Assembly: GCA_964605185.1 (NCBI GenBank) | Contig: CAZSBF010000035.1 | Span: forward strand, 1 to 40,676 | Reading direction: 5' to 3' | DNA: 40,676 nt | Origin: JACRIM01 sp964605185 | GTDB taxonomy: Bacteria > Planctomycetota > Phycisphaerae > UBA1845 > UTPLA1 | Part shown: positions 32,469 to 40,676 of the stretch, piece by piece | How the letters are laid out: each line of letters begins with the position of its first letter | Position numbering within the stretch: position 1 is the stretch's first letter | Translations under genes and position numbers: made by a program | The notes under the pieces: model-generated | Databases searched by the model: none | What the model was told of the DNA's origin: nothing | What the model saw: only the letters and a program-made list of their open reading frames with translations

Positions 32469-33407
32469 CTAGACCACCATATCAACCGCGTGCAGATTCT
32501 CAATCAACTGCCGACCCAGCAACGCGAAGATCTTGCTGTTCAGCACCTCAACCTTGAGCAGATCGGCTACATTGCGTATCTCGGCATCGATGCCGTCGAG
32601 CGATTTGATCAGCACATTCGTATTCAGGTTGACACGGTTCATGGCCATGGTGCAGGCGTTGACCGCGGTCGGAACATCCGTCACTTCCGAGAGAATCTTG
32701 GCGATCAACTGCGCCCCGCCGATGGCCCGCGCCAGAATCACGCCCGAACCCTTGGCGGGCATCTCCGTCGCCGCGCTGTGGTGATAGCGCACCGCCTCCA
32801 CCAGCGACACCGGCAGGCCCCACTGCTCAATCACCATCGCCGAGACTTCGCAGTGCGTCACGCCCATCAAGGCGGCTTCGCTCTGCAACCAGTTCTCCGG
32901 CTGATTCGGCTTGTACCGCTCGGCCACCGGGGCATACTGCACCGGCAGGGCCCGCGCCATCACGACAACGCCCACATCCGCCAACAGGCCGCCAATGAAG
33001 GCCTCGTCGCGCTGCGCCGGGCATAACGTATCCGCGAACTTGGCCGCGAGGATCGCCGTCGCCAGCGATCGCCGCCAGTAATACGAAATATCAATAATCT
33101 CTGCTTCGTTCCTCTGCATCTGCTGAACGAGATAGCGGGCCAACACCAATTCCCGGATTCGCTTCACACCGAGAAGCGAGATCGCCTGGCGAAGCGACGC
33201 GACTTGACGCGTAACACCAAACAGCGCGGAGTTTGAAAGCCGCAACACATCCGTCGCAATGCCGGGGTCGGTGCTGAGCAATTCCACGAGCTTGCCATAA
33301 TCGCACTCGACGTCCTGCGTCATTTCATAACAACGCGTCGCAATCATCGGCATGGAGGGAATGGACGCCGAACGCTTGATGGCCTCGATGGTTTCGTGCT
33401 GCAACAT
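32469..33407 (-). CDS. HDOD domain signalling protein
   Basis: 312 residues from the ATG at 33407. GGAG seven bases upstream supports this start, although the frame is open to 33443. The HDOD domain fills most of the protein: IPSMPMIATRCYEMT, LLSTDPGIATDVLRLSNSALFG, RQAISLLGVKRIRELVLA, and FIGGLLADVGVVVMARAL, then THCEVSAMVIEQWGLP and VRYHH. HDOD is an HD-related domain that lacks full catalytic residues and is found in proteins that pass on signals, for example in motility, stress and two-component pathways. No receiver or GGDEF domain is attached. It runs convergent with the small helical gene. Confidence 0.9.
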   Translation of the reverse strand: MLQHETIEAIKRSASIPSMPMIATRCYEMTQDVECDYGKLVELLSTDPGIATDVLRLSNSALFGVTRQVASLRQAISLLGVKRIRELVLARYLVQQMQRNEAEIIDISYYWRRSLATAILAAKFADTLCPAQRDEAFIGGLLADVGVVVMARALPVQYAPVAERYKPNQPENWLQSEAALMGVTHCEVSAMVIEQWGLPVSLVEAVRYHHSAATEMPAKGSGVILARAIGGAQLIAKILSEVTDVPTAVNACTMAMNRVNLNTNVLIKSLDGIDAEIRNVADLLKVEVLNSKIFALLGRQLIENLHAVDMVV

Positions 33408-33532
33408 GTCCGGCTCCGTAGGAAAGGTGGGCGCGCACCGCACGCCGCCCCCCTCTTCATCGAGCCGCTGCCACTATCCCTTGATGTGATCCTTGACCGG
33501 ACCGATTCCCCACCCGCCCGATAACGCCGCTC

Positions 33533-33994
33533 CTAGCTCTTCTGGTACGACCCTTCCATGAACGGATGCCAATTCGCACCGTCCGGCGAGACGTCCATTT
33601 TGAACACGTATCGCCCCTTCTCGCGGAAGTCGAAGGTCGCCCGGCTTTGCCCGAATGGCGTCGTGCTCATGAGCACCAGCACATTGCCGTCAAACGTGCC
33701 GCGATATTCCCCCGGCGGCATGCCCATCGAGTCGTACCAGTGCATGACATAGTTGTTTTGCATGCCATCGAACCGAAAGATGCCGTGACCGCGGAACGTC
33801 ACCTTGCCGCCGCGCTCCTGCTCGTAGTCCTGCACGACCGCAAAGCCGTCCAGTGCCAAGCGATTCTGAACGCGCCCAATGGCCGTGCCTCCCTGCGGGT
33901 CAAATGGCGACGGTGAGATTCGCTCCTCGCCGGTCCACGAACCAACCAGGATGTCCAGCTTGCGATGTGCATCGGTAACTTTCGGCATTTCCAT
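33533..33994 (-). CDS. DUF1579 family protein
   Basis: 153 residues, cytoplasmic, with no signal peptide. The DUF1579 pattern is complete: LDILVGSWTGEERISP, GRVQNRLALDGFAVVQDYEQ, FRGHGIFRFDGMQNNYVMHWYDSMG split over two strands, and VLVLMSTTPFGQSRATFDF, with WHPFMEGSYQK at the end. The family folds as a small beta barrel similar to lipocalin-type proteins and has no agreed reaction. It starts at ATG 33994. It lies between the HDOD gene and bpt on the same strand, with 45 bases to bpt, and could be co-transcribed with bpt. Confidence 0.85.
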   Translation of the reverse strand: MEMPKVTDAHRKLDILVGSWTGEERISPSPFDPQGGTAIGRVQNRLALDGFAVVQDYEQERGGKVTFRGHGIFRFDGMQNNYVMHWYDSMGMPPGEYRGTFDGNVLVLMSTTPFGQSRATFDFREKGRYVFKMDVSPDGANWHPFMEGSYQKS

Positions 33995-34039
33995 GACAGG
34001 CTCCTTGGCGAACGAAGAGTCGAATGTGCGCCTGGAATC

Positions 34040-34756
34040 CTACCCCACCCGCCAAACGCCGTCATCCCCCAGCAATTCATACGGTTTGTAGTGAGCCTTA
34101 TAGCTCATTTTCCGGCATCCCCGCACATAGTAGCCCCCATACCAAAACGGTAATCCTCGCGACCGGCATTCCTCAATCTCCCGCAACACACTGAAGACGC
34201 CAAGGCTTCGCTTCCCCTCGGCAGGATCAAAATAGAAATAAACGGACGACATCGCCTCCGGCGTAACGTCGACAATCCCGGATGCAACCACCCGGTCCCC
34301 CACCCAATAGACAAACTCCTCCGTCGTCGTCGGTGATCGATACAGAAACGCCTCCATCTCCTCGCGCCCCGAGTTCATCGCCCCATCGTGCTGGTCGCGC
34401 TGATAGGCCTCATAGATGCGCCACTTCTCATCCGTCAATTGTGGCGACCCGATCTCCACGCGTACATTGCGGTTCTTCTCCGCCGCCCGGCCCTGCGAGC
34501 GCGTCGGCAGAAACGTCGCCACGGGAACGCGAATCGGCACGCATTCGCGACACTCTTCACACCGGGGCCGATACACGATTTCGCCGCTGCGCCGGAATCC
34601 CGCGTCCATAAGCTGCTGATACAACCCCGCCTCAAGCGACGTGGCTACGATAAACTCATTCGTCGCCGTTCGACCCGGAAGATAGGGACACTCGTGCGGC
34701 GTCCCGGCATAGACCGGCAGCGAGACCGATGCGGCATTGTGTTGTTGTTCGCCCAC
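34040..34756 (-). CDS. bpt: Aspartate/glutamate leucyltransferase (Bpt/ATE family)
   Basis: 238 residues. Bpt moves leucine from Leu-tRNA to proteins with N-terminal Asp or Glu, marking them for the ClpS-ClpAP N-end pathway. Motifs: CPYLPGRTATNEFI, GFRRSGEIVYRPRCEECRECVP with the conserved Cys cluster, HDGAMN, SSVYFYFDPAEGKRSLG, and the closing GYYVRGCRKMSYKAHYKPYE. Length matches the 230-250 of the family. Start ATG 34756 has GGGAG about eight bases upstream. ATE-type arginyl transfer cannot be ruled out by sequence reading alone; bacterial members are usually leucyltransferases. clpS is not in this window. Confidence 0.92.
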   Translation of the reverse strand: MGEQQHNAASVSLPVYAGTPHECPYLPGRTATNEFIVATSLEAGLYQQLMDAGFRRSGEIVYRPRCEECRECVPIRVPVATFLPTRSQGRAAEKNRNVRVEIGSPQLTDEKWRIYEAYQRDQHDGAMNSGREEMEAFLYRSPTTTEEFVYWVGDRVVASGIVDVTPEAMSSVYFYFDPAEGKRSLGVFSVLREIEECRSRGLPFWYGGYYVRGCRKMSYKAHYKPYELLGDDGVWRVG

Positions 34757-34888
34757 GGCGCGCTCCCGGCAGATTCCGACTCACTGGCTCGTTTGCGGAT
34801 TCACGATACCCCGGGGACAATCCTTGAATCAACTGCGACGCGATCGCGTGTCGCCAGTGCATGCAAATACCCCGTTGGAAAGGCCCCT

Positions 34889-35974
34889 ATGCTCCGCCCC
34901 GGTTTCGCCGTTGTTGCCATCTCAACGCTTGTGTCATCCGCCCTCGCCGTGCCTGCCATCGGCGACAAGGCCCCGCCGATTCAAATCAACAAGTGGCTGA
35001 CCACCGCTCCGGCCACCCTCCCCGGCGAGAAGGACGCGGGCAAATCCGTCTATCTGGTCGAATTCTGGGCAACATGGTGCGGCCCCTGTCGGCTCAGCAT
35101 CCCCCACCTCGCCGATCTTCATCGCGAACTCGGCAAGTCCGGCGTCACCATCGTCGGCATCAGCGGCGAAGACCCGGCCATCATTGAGAAGTTCCTCTCC
35201 AAACCCAAGACCGGCAAACCCATCGACATGCCCTACCACGTCGCTGCGGACAAGGAAAACAAAACAAACTCCGCATGGATGCTCGAGGATCAGGGCATTC
35301 CCCACGCCTTCGTCGTCGACAAAACCGGCGTCATCGTCTGGATAGGCCACCCCATGGACCCCGAGATGCCCCGCGCCCTTAAGGGCGCGGTCGCGGGAAC
35401 CTACACCGCCGAGACGGGCAAAGCCGCCGCCGCCGCCGCAAAAAAATACGACGAGCTATTGGAAAAAGCCCGATCCGTGGCCGAGCAGTTTGAAAAGGAC
35501 CGCGCCAACGGAGAAACGTCGACCCCGACGGAGCTGTTCAAGATCATGGATGACATGGCATCCGTGAAACCGCAGGAATTGATGCCGCTGCTCATGAAGC
35601 GGCACTTCCTCGGCGAGTTGGACCGGATGGACGACATGCTCGTGATCGATTCCAAAATCGAATCCACCATGAAGGACAACCCCGAGGCCCTGCAGCAGGT
35701 CATTGAATTCCAGTTCGAGCGCAGCCTCGCCGAGCGAAACCCCGGCCTGATGCTCCGCGTCGCTCGGCGGTTGGAGCAGCTGACGGAGGGCAAGGATGCG
35801 GACGCGCTGTCCTTGTTGGCCCGGGTTCATTGCGAGTTGGGCATGATCGACGCGGCAATCGCCGCGCAAGAGCGTGCTGTCGCGGCAGCTCCGGCCGAAG
35901 ATCAGCCCGACCCCAAGCGTGTGCTGCAATATTACAAATCGGCCAAAGAAATGGCCGCAACAGTTGGAAAATAG
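34889..35974 (+). CDS. TlpA-like thioredoxin-fold protein with helical tail
   Basis: 361 residues from the ATG at 34889. A signal peptide (FAVVAISTLVSSALA) is followed by a TlpA/ResA-like thioredoxin domain: GDKAPPIQINKWL, VEFWATWCGPC with Cys64 and Cys67, TIVGISGEDPAIIEKFL, and IPHAFVVDKTGVIVWIGHP with the cis-Pro region. A long Ala/Lys-rich helix (about 175-205) leads to a TPR-like helical C-terminus (AERNPGLMLRVARRLEQL, ALSLLARVHCELGMIDAAIAAQE). It is probably a periplasmic reductant or redox sensor for partner proteins bound by the tail. The frame is open from 34388, but that upstream part is antisense to bpt. The ATG has GGAAAGG nearby. Confidence 0.85.
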   Translation: MLRPGFAVVAISTLVSSALAVPAIGDKAPPIQINKWLTTAPATLPGEKDAGKSVYLVEFWATWCGPCRLSIPHLADLHRELGKSGVTIVGISGEDPAIIEKFLSKPKTGKPIDMPYHVAADKENKTNSAWMLEDQGIPHAFVVDKTGVIVWIGHPMDPEMPRALKGAVAGTYTAETGKAAAAAAKKYDELLEKARSVAEQFEKDRANGETSTPTELFKIMDDMASVKPQELMPLLMKRHFLGELDRMDDMLVIDSKIESTMKDNPEALQQVIEFQFERSLAERNPGLMLRVARRLEQLTEGKDADALSLLARVHCELGMIDAAIAAQERAVAAAPAEDQPDPKRVLQYYKSAKEMAATVGK

Positions 35975-36137
35975 GGGCCAAACGGATGGTTGACGTCCAA
36001 CCGACATGAACGCCTCGGCACTCTAAGTCGTAGAGGAAGGGTATGGCATGTGTCGGCAAAACGCCAATTAGTGCGTACGCAAAACGCCGAACCGTGGCCC
36101 GTTCTCGTGTCGCTATCCTTGGAAAGGAGTTGTTGCT

Positions 36138-37046
36138 GTGATTACTCCACTCACGCTCGGACTCGCACTATTGACGTGTTTCGCCTGGCAACCCGCGAGG
36201 CAGGACGCACAAGCCTTGGAGGCAAGTGTGAATCCAACAGGCGACTGTACGCCAAAGGCTGCAATCGCCGAATTGGACAAGTCAATCGAACTTGCCCGGA
36301 AAAAACTCGATGAGTGCCAACAGGCAGCCAACCAATTCCAATTTGAATACGGGGATGGCCTGTTGCAAGTGGATGGAAATCGTCAGGCAATTGAGACTTT
36401 ACGTGCGATCATTGTTAAGAAAGCGGTTGAGGTCGACGCTTTGAAAGCGAATTACGAAGCCGTCCATACTGTAAGGCCAGAAGACCCCCCCATATCGAAT
36501 GATCTCCAAAATCGTGTCGCTTCGAATCCCCGAGTGTGTCGAATCGAAGAACGACTTCGAAACGCCGAGCTGGATGTCATCGCCCTCTCTTCTTCCGGCG
36601 ACACAGTCACCGCCGTTCGGCTTGAAGCGGCAAAGGCTGTGCGTGATGCGCTGGAGCAGGAAATGCAATCCACCCAAGCGGAAGTCATCTTACGATCGAA
36701 CACTGATCTCATTGAGGAAACCCGCCGCGAGTTCTTAAACACTCTTGATACCCTCTGCGTGGCCAAAGACCGCCTCAGTCTTGCCGAGTTCGAACAACTG
36801 GACCTAAATGCTAAAAAACGCAAATATGATGAACTCGTGGCACAAACAGAAAGTGCGCGATGCGAACATGATCGCCTTGTCGAGCAACGACGAATGTTGG
36901 AGACGATGGCTAGCCTTATTTCCGCCTTGGATTCCTATCGAGAAGACGCGAAAAAGGCCGGCAAGAATATTGAAATCTCGGTGACGTGGGATCTGAGCCA
37001 ATCCGCCAAGGGGCCAAACGTAACTATGAAGTTGGCGACTCCATAG
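36138..37046 (+). CDS. Secreted coiled-coil protein of unknown function
   Basis: 302 residues starting at GTG 36138, which has GGAAAGGAG at 36121-36129, about eight bases upstream and one of the best ribosome sites in the window. A signal peptide (ITPLTLGLALLTCFA) is followed by a long charged helical region: AAIAELDKSIELARKKLDE, LRAIIVKKAVEVDALKANY, RIEERLRNAELDVI, LAEFEQLDLNAKKRKYDEL. The end (ISVTWDLSQSAKGPNVTMKL) is beta-like. It resembles a coiled-coil scaffold; no family recognised. Its base composition looks clearly less GC-rich than its neighbours, and neighbours on both sides have unrelated functions, so it may be a recent acquisition. Eight of nine bases of the small RNA loop motif could pair with its ribosome site. 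Confidence 0.65.
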   Translation: MITPLTLGLALLTCFAWQPARQDAQALEASVNPTGDCTPKAAIAELDKSIELARKKLDECQQAANQFQFEYGDGLLQVDGNRQAIETLRAIIVKKAVEVDALKANYEAVHTVRPEDPPISNDLQNRVASNPRVCRIEERLRNAELDVIALSSSGDTVTAVRLEAAKAVRDALEQEMQSTQAEVILRSNTDLIEETRREFLNTLDTLCVAKDRLSLAEFEQLDLNAKKRKYDELVAQTESARCEHDRLVEQRRMLETMASLISALDSYREDAKKAGKNIEISVTWDLSQSAKGPNVTMKLATP

Positions 37047-37112
37047 TTGGCAGTTTCGTTCCGAATCCCGGCTTACGTCGTTGCCCTAATCTGAAATCGG
37101 AGTTTCCGTCGC

Positions 37113-38789
37113 GTGCCTTTCACTTCACTTTTTGACCGCATCTTCGCCACCCTCGCGAAGACTCACGCACGAACCACGACGCAGCGGTTCTTTCGCGCAG
37201 TTGAGAGTGCTACGGAAACCCAGGACCGCGTGCTCGCAGAGATCCTCTCCGCATCGTCCGGCAGCGACTTCGCACGCGACCACGGACTGTCCTCGGCCCG
37301 CGCCTACCGCGACTTCGCCAATCGAGTACCGATCCAAACCTACGCAGATCTCGCCCCCTACATCGACCGCGTTCGCAGCGGCGACGTCCACGCCCTCTTC
37401 TCTCCCGGCGAGCGAATCCTCATGTTCGCCCTCACCAGCGGCACGACGGCTCAGTCCAAATACATCCCCATCACCCAGCGCGCCCTCGCCGATTGCCGTG
37501 CCGGCTGGAACATCTGGGGCCTCAAGGCGATCCTCGACCATGATGGCTGCCTGCTCCGCCACATCGTGCAGGTCACCAGCCCCATGAACGACCACGCCGC
37601 GCCCTCCGGCGTCCCCTGCGGCGCAATCACCGGCCTTCTCGCCGCAACGCAAAAGAAACTCGTTCGCAAGTATTACACGTCGCCGCTCTCCATTGCCGGC
37701 ATCGCCGACACCACCGCCAAGTACTACACCATCATGCGCCTCGCCATACCGAAAAATGTGGCCTGGCTGGTCACCGCCAACCCGGCCACGCTCCTCGCCC
37801 TTGCCCGCACCGCGGACGAACATCGCGAAGCCCTGATCCGCGACATCCGCGACGGCACACTCAATCCGAAGATGGCCGTCGATCCGCAGATAAGAACCGC
37901 TTTGGCGCCGCGCCTCTCACCCGACGCGACTCGCGCACGCGAACTCGAACAAATCGTCCAGCGCACCGGCCGCCTGCTTCCGAAGGACTACTGGCGACTT
38001 GGCTTTCTCGCCCATTGGACCGGCGGCACCATGGGCCTGTATCACTCGCAATTCCTCCCTCTCTTCGGAAACGTCCCCGCACGCGACATCGGCCTGATCG
38101 CCAGCGAAGGCCGCATGTCGATCCCGCTCGCCGACGGCACGGCCTCCGGTGTTCTTGCCGTCACGAGCCAGTTCTTCGAATTCATCCCCGCCGACGAATA
38201 TGGCACCGGCAAGCCGAACGTGCTCCGCAGCCATGAACTCGCCGACGGCGGCGAGTACTTTCTGCTGCTCACCAACTTCAGCGGCCTTTTCCGCTACGAC
38301 CTCGGCGACCGAGTCCGCGTTACGGGCCGCATGAGTCAGGCACCGATGATTGAGTTTCTCAGCCGCGATGCCCACACGTCGTCCATGGCAGGCGAAAAAC
38401 TCACCGAAGATCAAGTGGTAATGGCCATGCAGGCGGCGACGGGGAGCGATGCGTCGATCACAAATTTCATCCTCGCTCCGCGCTGGGCCGAAGTGCCGTT
38501 CTACCGTCTCTATGTGGAAATGAACGCCTCGAAGGACGCCAAGGATCTGGCGAAGAAGCTCGACCGCGCCCTGTGCGGCATCAACATCGAATACGAATCA
38601 AAACGCAAGACGCTGCGACTGGGCCCCGTGGAAGTCGTCGCCCTGCCGACCGACCGCCTCGCCGAACGCGACCGCGCACTCCGCGCAAAACGCGCCCGCA
38701 CGGCCGAACAATTCAAGCACCAATACCTTCTCCCTCAGCCCGGCCTGGACGCCGACCTTGATGCCGTGAGGTCCATGCAAGAAGCATGA
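37113..38789 (+). CDS. GH3 family acyl-adenylating enzyme
   Basis: 558 residues, of the GH3 (auxin-responsive promoter) family of ANL-type enzymes, which adenylate a carboxylic acid with ATP and join it to an amino acid or other nucleophile. The ATP-binding motif is LTSGTTAQSKYIPIT (about 107-121), the second motif is IASEGRMSIPL, and the third is LFRYDLGDRVRVTGRM. The C-terminal domain ends with VEVVALPTDRLAERDRALR. Length fits the 500-600 of the family. The substrate in bacteria is unknown; an acid-amino acid conjugate or a surface-linked acid is possible. The GTG start has CGGAG about nine bases upstream. It stands alone between the coiled-coil gene and the convergent dockerin protein. Confidence 0.85.
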   Translation: MPFTSLFDRIFATLAKTHARTTTQRFFRAVESATETQDRVLAEILSASSGSDFARDHGLSSARAYRDFANRVPIQTYADLAPYIDRVRSGDVHALFSPGERILMFALTSGTTAQSKYIPITQRALADCRAGWNIWGLKAILDHDGCLLRHIVQVTSPMNDHAAPSGVPCGAITGLLAATQKKLVRKYYTSPLSIAGIADTTAKYYTIMRLAIPKNVAWLVTANPATLLALARTADEHREALIRDIRDGTLNPKMAVDPQIRTALAPRLSPDATRARELEQIVQRTGRLLPKDYWRLGFLAHWTGGTMGLYHSQFLPLFGNVPARDIGLIASEGRMSIPLADGTASGVLAVTSQFFEFIPADEYGTGKPNVLRSHELADGGEYFLLLTNFSGLFRYDLGDRVRVTGRMSQAPMIEFLSRDAHTSSMAGEKLTEDQVVMAMQAATGSDASITNFILAPRWAEVPFYRLYVEMNASKDAKDLAKKLDRALCGINIEYESKRKTLRLGPVEVVALPTDRLAERDRALRAKRARTAEQFKHQYLLPQPGLDADLDAVRSMQEA

Positions 38790-38823
38790 CATTGATTTGT
38801 TCGGGTGAGTTTGAGTCGAGAGT

Positions 38824-40236
38824 CTAGGGGCACGTACCCGTACCAAGCAGTAGCGACACGAATTGCGCCAAGTCCGCATTATCCGGCGTCGAACCTGCCG
38901 GCAATGAAAGATCCGCACAAATGCTCGGCGTCACTCCAAGATACGCTGCAACAAACGCCGGAACATCCAACCCATCGAACTTCCCGTCGCCGTTCATATC
39001 ACCCACGCATGCGCAAGCTCGCGGCGCGACGCTTCCCACCGAAGCGGTAGTCGGCGTGCCGGGCTTGAACAACCCGATTGTCACCACACCCGTGTCCGGC
39101 GGCACATTCATGTCGAATCGGAAGTTGTAAAGCGTTCCCCAGCGCAGGGCGTTCGCATTGTCCGGATCGCTCGGAAAGGCCTGCGACGCCCAAACCAGCG
39201 CATTGCTCGTCGTCACGCCGTTGGCCGGAAGGCTCCAATCCGTGTTGTCGTATGGGTCGCCACTGTGATAGAAGACATCGTGAAAGCCCGCATTGCTCAC
39301 CGTGGCTCCCACCGGCACCGGAACTGAAAACGATGCACCCGAGCGATCGGAATTCAGATTCTGCACGGCATACTCATAGTGCCACACGCCGCCACCTAGG
39401 TCCGTCGCCTTTGCCGAAACATAGAACCGGCCGTCATTCGGCACATCGACCAATCCCGCCGTAACACCAGCTTGGTAGGTCGTCCATGCATCGATCGCCG
39501 GATACCCCGACGCGGTATTCGACAACCATGTCGATAACTGCTTGAAGCCGGTCATGCCGATCCGCCGCCACGATGCATTATTGAAATCCGTGCGTGGATT
39601 AGCCTGACAGTCATCTTGCAGGACATACTGTATTTCCACGATGTAAATGACGGATTGGTCTATATCGAGGTCCGCGTCGGCAACCTGCAGCCGCCGATCC
39701 GTTCCATCGTCAACCTCAGGGCAGTTCCCTCCACAAGGCGGATACGGGAAAACGCCCGTCGATGCATTCACTTCCGACTTGGGGCCAAGCAACGATTGGA
39801 ACCCGTTGAGCGACGCGCCATACGTATCGCAACAACCCGGTTCGAGCTTGGTGAAATCGCCGTCTCCGGTGCAGATCGAGCATCCGTCCTCCCCCGCAAC
39901 GAAAAAACCATGCTTCAGCCACGCCTGACCAATATGCTCGAACCGTCCGTTGCGTAGGCGGAACAGGTTTTGAGCAATCACCGGGTGCTGATTCGTCCCC
40001 TCGATCCAGTTGGCATACGTCGAGCCCTGATTGCACGACTGTGATTGAATGGAGAAAGCGTGAATGCCGCCGACCGATCCGTAGTTGAAATAGCCGGAGG
40101 TCGTGAACGCATCGCCCACCTGGCAGGTGAACACATCCGGATCAGCCTGAGCCTCGCGCGGAACGAGGAACAATGCGACAACCAATGCGATTACAGGCGC
40201 AATCCGACTTGTCATGTCGCGAAACGGCATGGCCAC
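38824..40236 (-). CDS. Secreted protein with C-terminal dockerin-like repeat
   Basis: About 470 residues from GTG 40236, with GGAGGG about eight bases upstream; the promoter at 40275-40303 would start transcription near 40268, so the open-frame start at 40272 is unlikely. An ATG at 40230 is the alternative. A signal peptide (IAPVIALVVALFLV then AQA) leads to a Cys-rich beta region (CQVGDAFTTSGYFNYG, CSICTGDGDFT), a second beta region (YVSAKATDLGGGVWHYEYAV) and a C-terminal dockerin-like motif, DMNGDGKFDGLDVPAFVAAYLG, written here in two parts as DMNGDGKFDG and LDVPAFVAAYLG, with calcium-binding Asp/Asn positions. A second, weaker repeat lies at DNADLAQFVSLLLG. Planctomycetes use such tails widely without a classic cellulosome. 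Confidence 0.8.
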   Translation of the reverse strand: MAMPFRDMTSRIAPVIALVVALFLVPREAQADPDVFTCQVGDAFTTSGYFNYGSVGGIHAFSIQSQSCNQGSTYANWIEGTNQHPVIAQNLFRLRNGRFEHIGQAWLKHGFFVAGEDGCSICTGDGDFTKLEPGCCDTYGASLNGFQSLLGPKSEVNASTGVFPYPPCGGNCPEVDDGTDRRLQVADADLDIDQSVIYIVEIQYVLQDDCQANPRTDFNNASWRRIGMTGFKQLSTWLSNTASGYPAIDAWTTYQAGVTAGLVDVPNDGRFYVSAKATDLGGGVWHYEYAVQNLNSDRSGASFSVPVPVGATVSNAGFHDVFYHSGDPYDNTDWSLPANGVTTSNALVWASQAFPSDPDNANALRWGTLYNFRFDMNVPPDTGVVTIGLFKPGTPTTASVGSVAPRACACVGDMNGDGKFDGLDVPAFVAAYLGVTPSICADLSLPAGSTPDNADLAQFVSLLLGTGTCP

Positions 40237-40274
40237 GTACTTCACCCTCCAGCGCAACTCTGCGGAAACCATCG

Positions 40275-40303
40275 ATTTTATCCGCGTCAGGGGTAAGGAT
40301 CAA
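40275..40303 (-). promoter_or_regulatory. Sigma70-type promoter of the dockerin-tailed protein
   Basis: On the minus strand TTGATC (40298-40303) and TAAAAT (40275-40280) are separated by 17 bases. The transcript start is expected near 40268, giving a leader of about 32 bases to the GTG at 40236 that contains its GGAGGG. This placement excludes the upstream in-frame start at 40272. Confidence 0.5.
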
Positions 40304-40348
40304 AATAGACGGGCCGAAAAACCTCACAATTTCGACGAAAATTCGCCC

Positions 40349-40676
40349 CTACCACGTCCCCGCCCGCCGCCGATCGCGCATTTCGCCTATTACCGATGAT
40401 AGGAGTGCGAACTCCAGCCCTTGCACCCGCGACGCAAGCGACTCCGGCGTATCCCCCGGTTCCACGGGGCATCGCGACTGGCGGATGATTGCACCGTGGT
40501 CGTATTCGTTGTCCACCCAATGCACCGTGGCACCCGACTCGGCCTCCCCCGCCGCCAAAACAGCCTCATGCACATGCTTCCCGTAGAACCCCTTGCCGCC
40601 AAACTTCGGCAGGAGCGCAGGATGAATATTGATCGTCTTTCCCAGCCACCGCGCCGGCAATTGCCAATAGCAAAGC
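40349..40676 (-). CDS. purN: Phosphoribosylglycinamide formyltransferase, C-terminal part (cut by window edge)
   Basis: The last 109 or so codons of PurN; the gene continues past the right edge. PurN transfers a formyl group from 10-formyl-tetrahydrofolate to GAR in purine synthesis. The catalytic block NIHPALLPKF is complete, holding the conserved Asn and His, and HWVDNEYDHGAII holds the conserved Asp of the folate pocket. The reading QSRCPVEPGDTPESLASRV then matches the C-terminal part of the family. The frame is open to the window edge without a stop; a TTG at 40660 is not a start but lies inside the gene. The following bases to the dockerin gene hold nothing notable except that gene's promoter. 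Confidence 0.92.
   Translation of the reverse strand, partial: LCYWQLPARWLGKTINIHPALLPKFGGKGFYGKHVHEAVLAAGEAESGATVHWVDNEYDHGAIIRQSRCPVEPGDTPESLASRVQGLEFALLSSVIGEMRDRRRAGTW

Noticed and set aside
34388..34888. N-terminal extension of the thioredoxin-fold gene.
   Set aside because: It is antisense to bpt, and the sequence from 34889 begins with a clean signal peptide.

Overview
The window reads as chromosomal DNA of a GC-rich member of the Planctomycetota, most likely class Phycisphaerae. This is inferred from the gene types: a fused SecD-SecF of about 1,380 residues, a type IV prepilin-like protein with an H-X9-D(G/S) tail, a PEP-CTERM protein, a secreted protein ending in a dockerin-like repeat, Thr/Ser/Pro/Gln linkers after signal peptides, and a long MoxR/DUF58/VWA operon. 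I see no tRNA, rRNA, CRISPR array, insertion sequence or prophage. Both edges cut genes: the 5' end of a secreted protein on the left and the 3' end of purN on the right.

Layout. 1-4562: surface and envelope genes (partial secreted protein, PEP-CTERM protein, prepilin-like protein, small His/Cys membrane protein, GT-C glycosyltransferase, LysM protein). 4632-8768: secDF, co-directional with the LysM gene. 8905-9318: small secreted protein with a promoter almost touching its start codon. 9319-9725: a 407-base stretch without a protein gene; it holds a strong plus-strand promoter followed by a compact three-way-junction RNA and a U-rich tail. 9726-13427: a two-gene minus-strand unit (YdjM-type membrane hydrolase with TPRs, then a sulfatase-fold lipoprotein with TPRs). 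13653-26452: an eight-gene plus-strand operon, MoxR ATPase, DUF58, BatA-like VWA, second VWA protein, giant membrane coiled-coil protein, small secreted protein, prenyltransferase-fold protein and NPCBM protein, with several ATGA overlaps. 26427-32113: TMTC-like TPR membrane protein, folP, GT-C membrane protein and an RmlD-like reductase. 32173-35974: small helical protein, HDOD protein, DUF1579 protein, Bpt transferase and a TlpA-like thioredoxin. 36138-40676: secreted coiled-coil protein, GH3-family acyl-adenylating enzyme, dockerin-tailed secreted protein and purN.

The most unusual item is the candidate small RNA at 9589-9675. It has a -35/-10 pair with a 17-base spacer, an A/T-rich tract upstream, a predicted start at the first base of a perfect 10-bp stem, two internal hairpins and a poly-U tail. 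One hairpin loop carries CCUCCUUUC, identical as far as I know to the anti-Shine-Dalgarno tail of 16S rRNA. A plausible but untested reading is an abundant RNA that pairs with ribosome binding sites. I do not recognise it as a known family. Two genes (starts 2123 and 9318) also have promoters so close to the start codon that leaderless transcripts are predicted.
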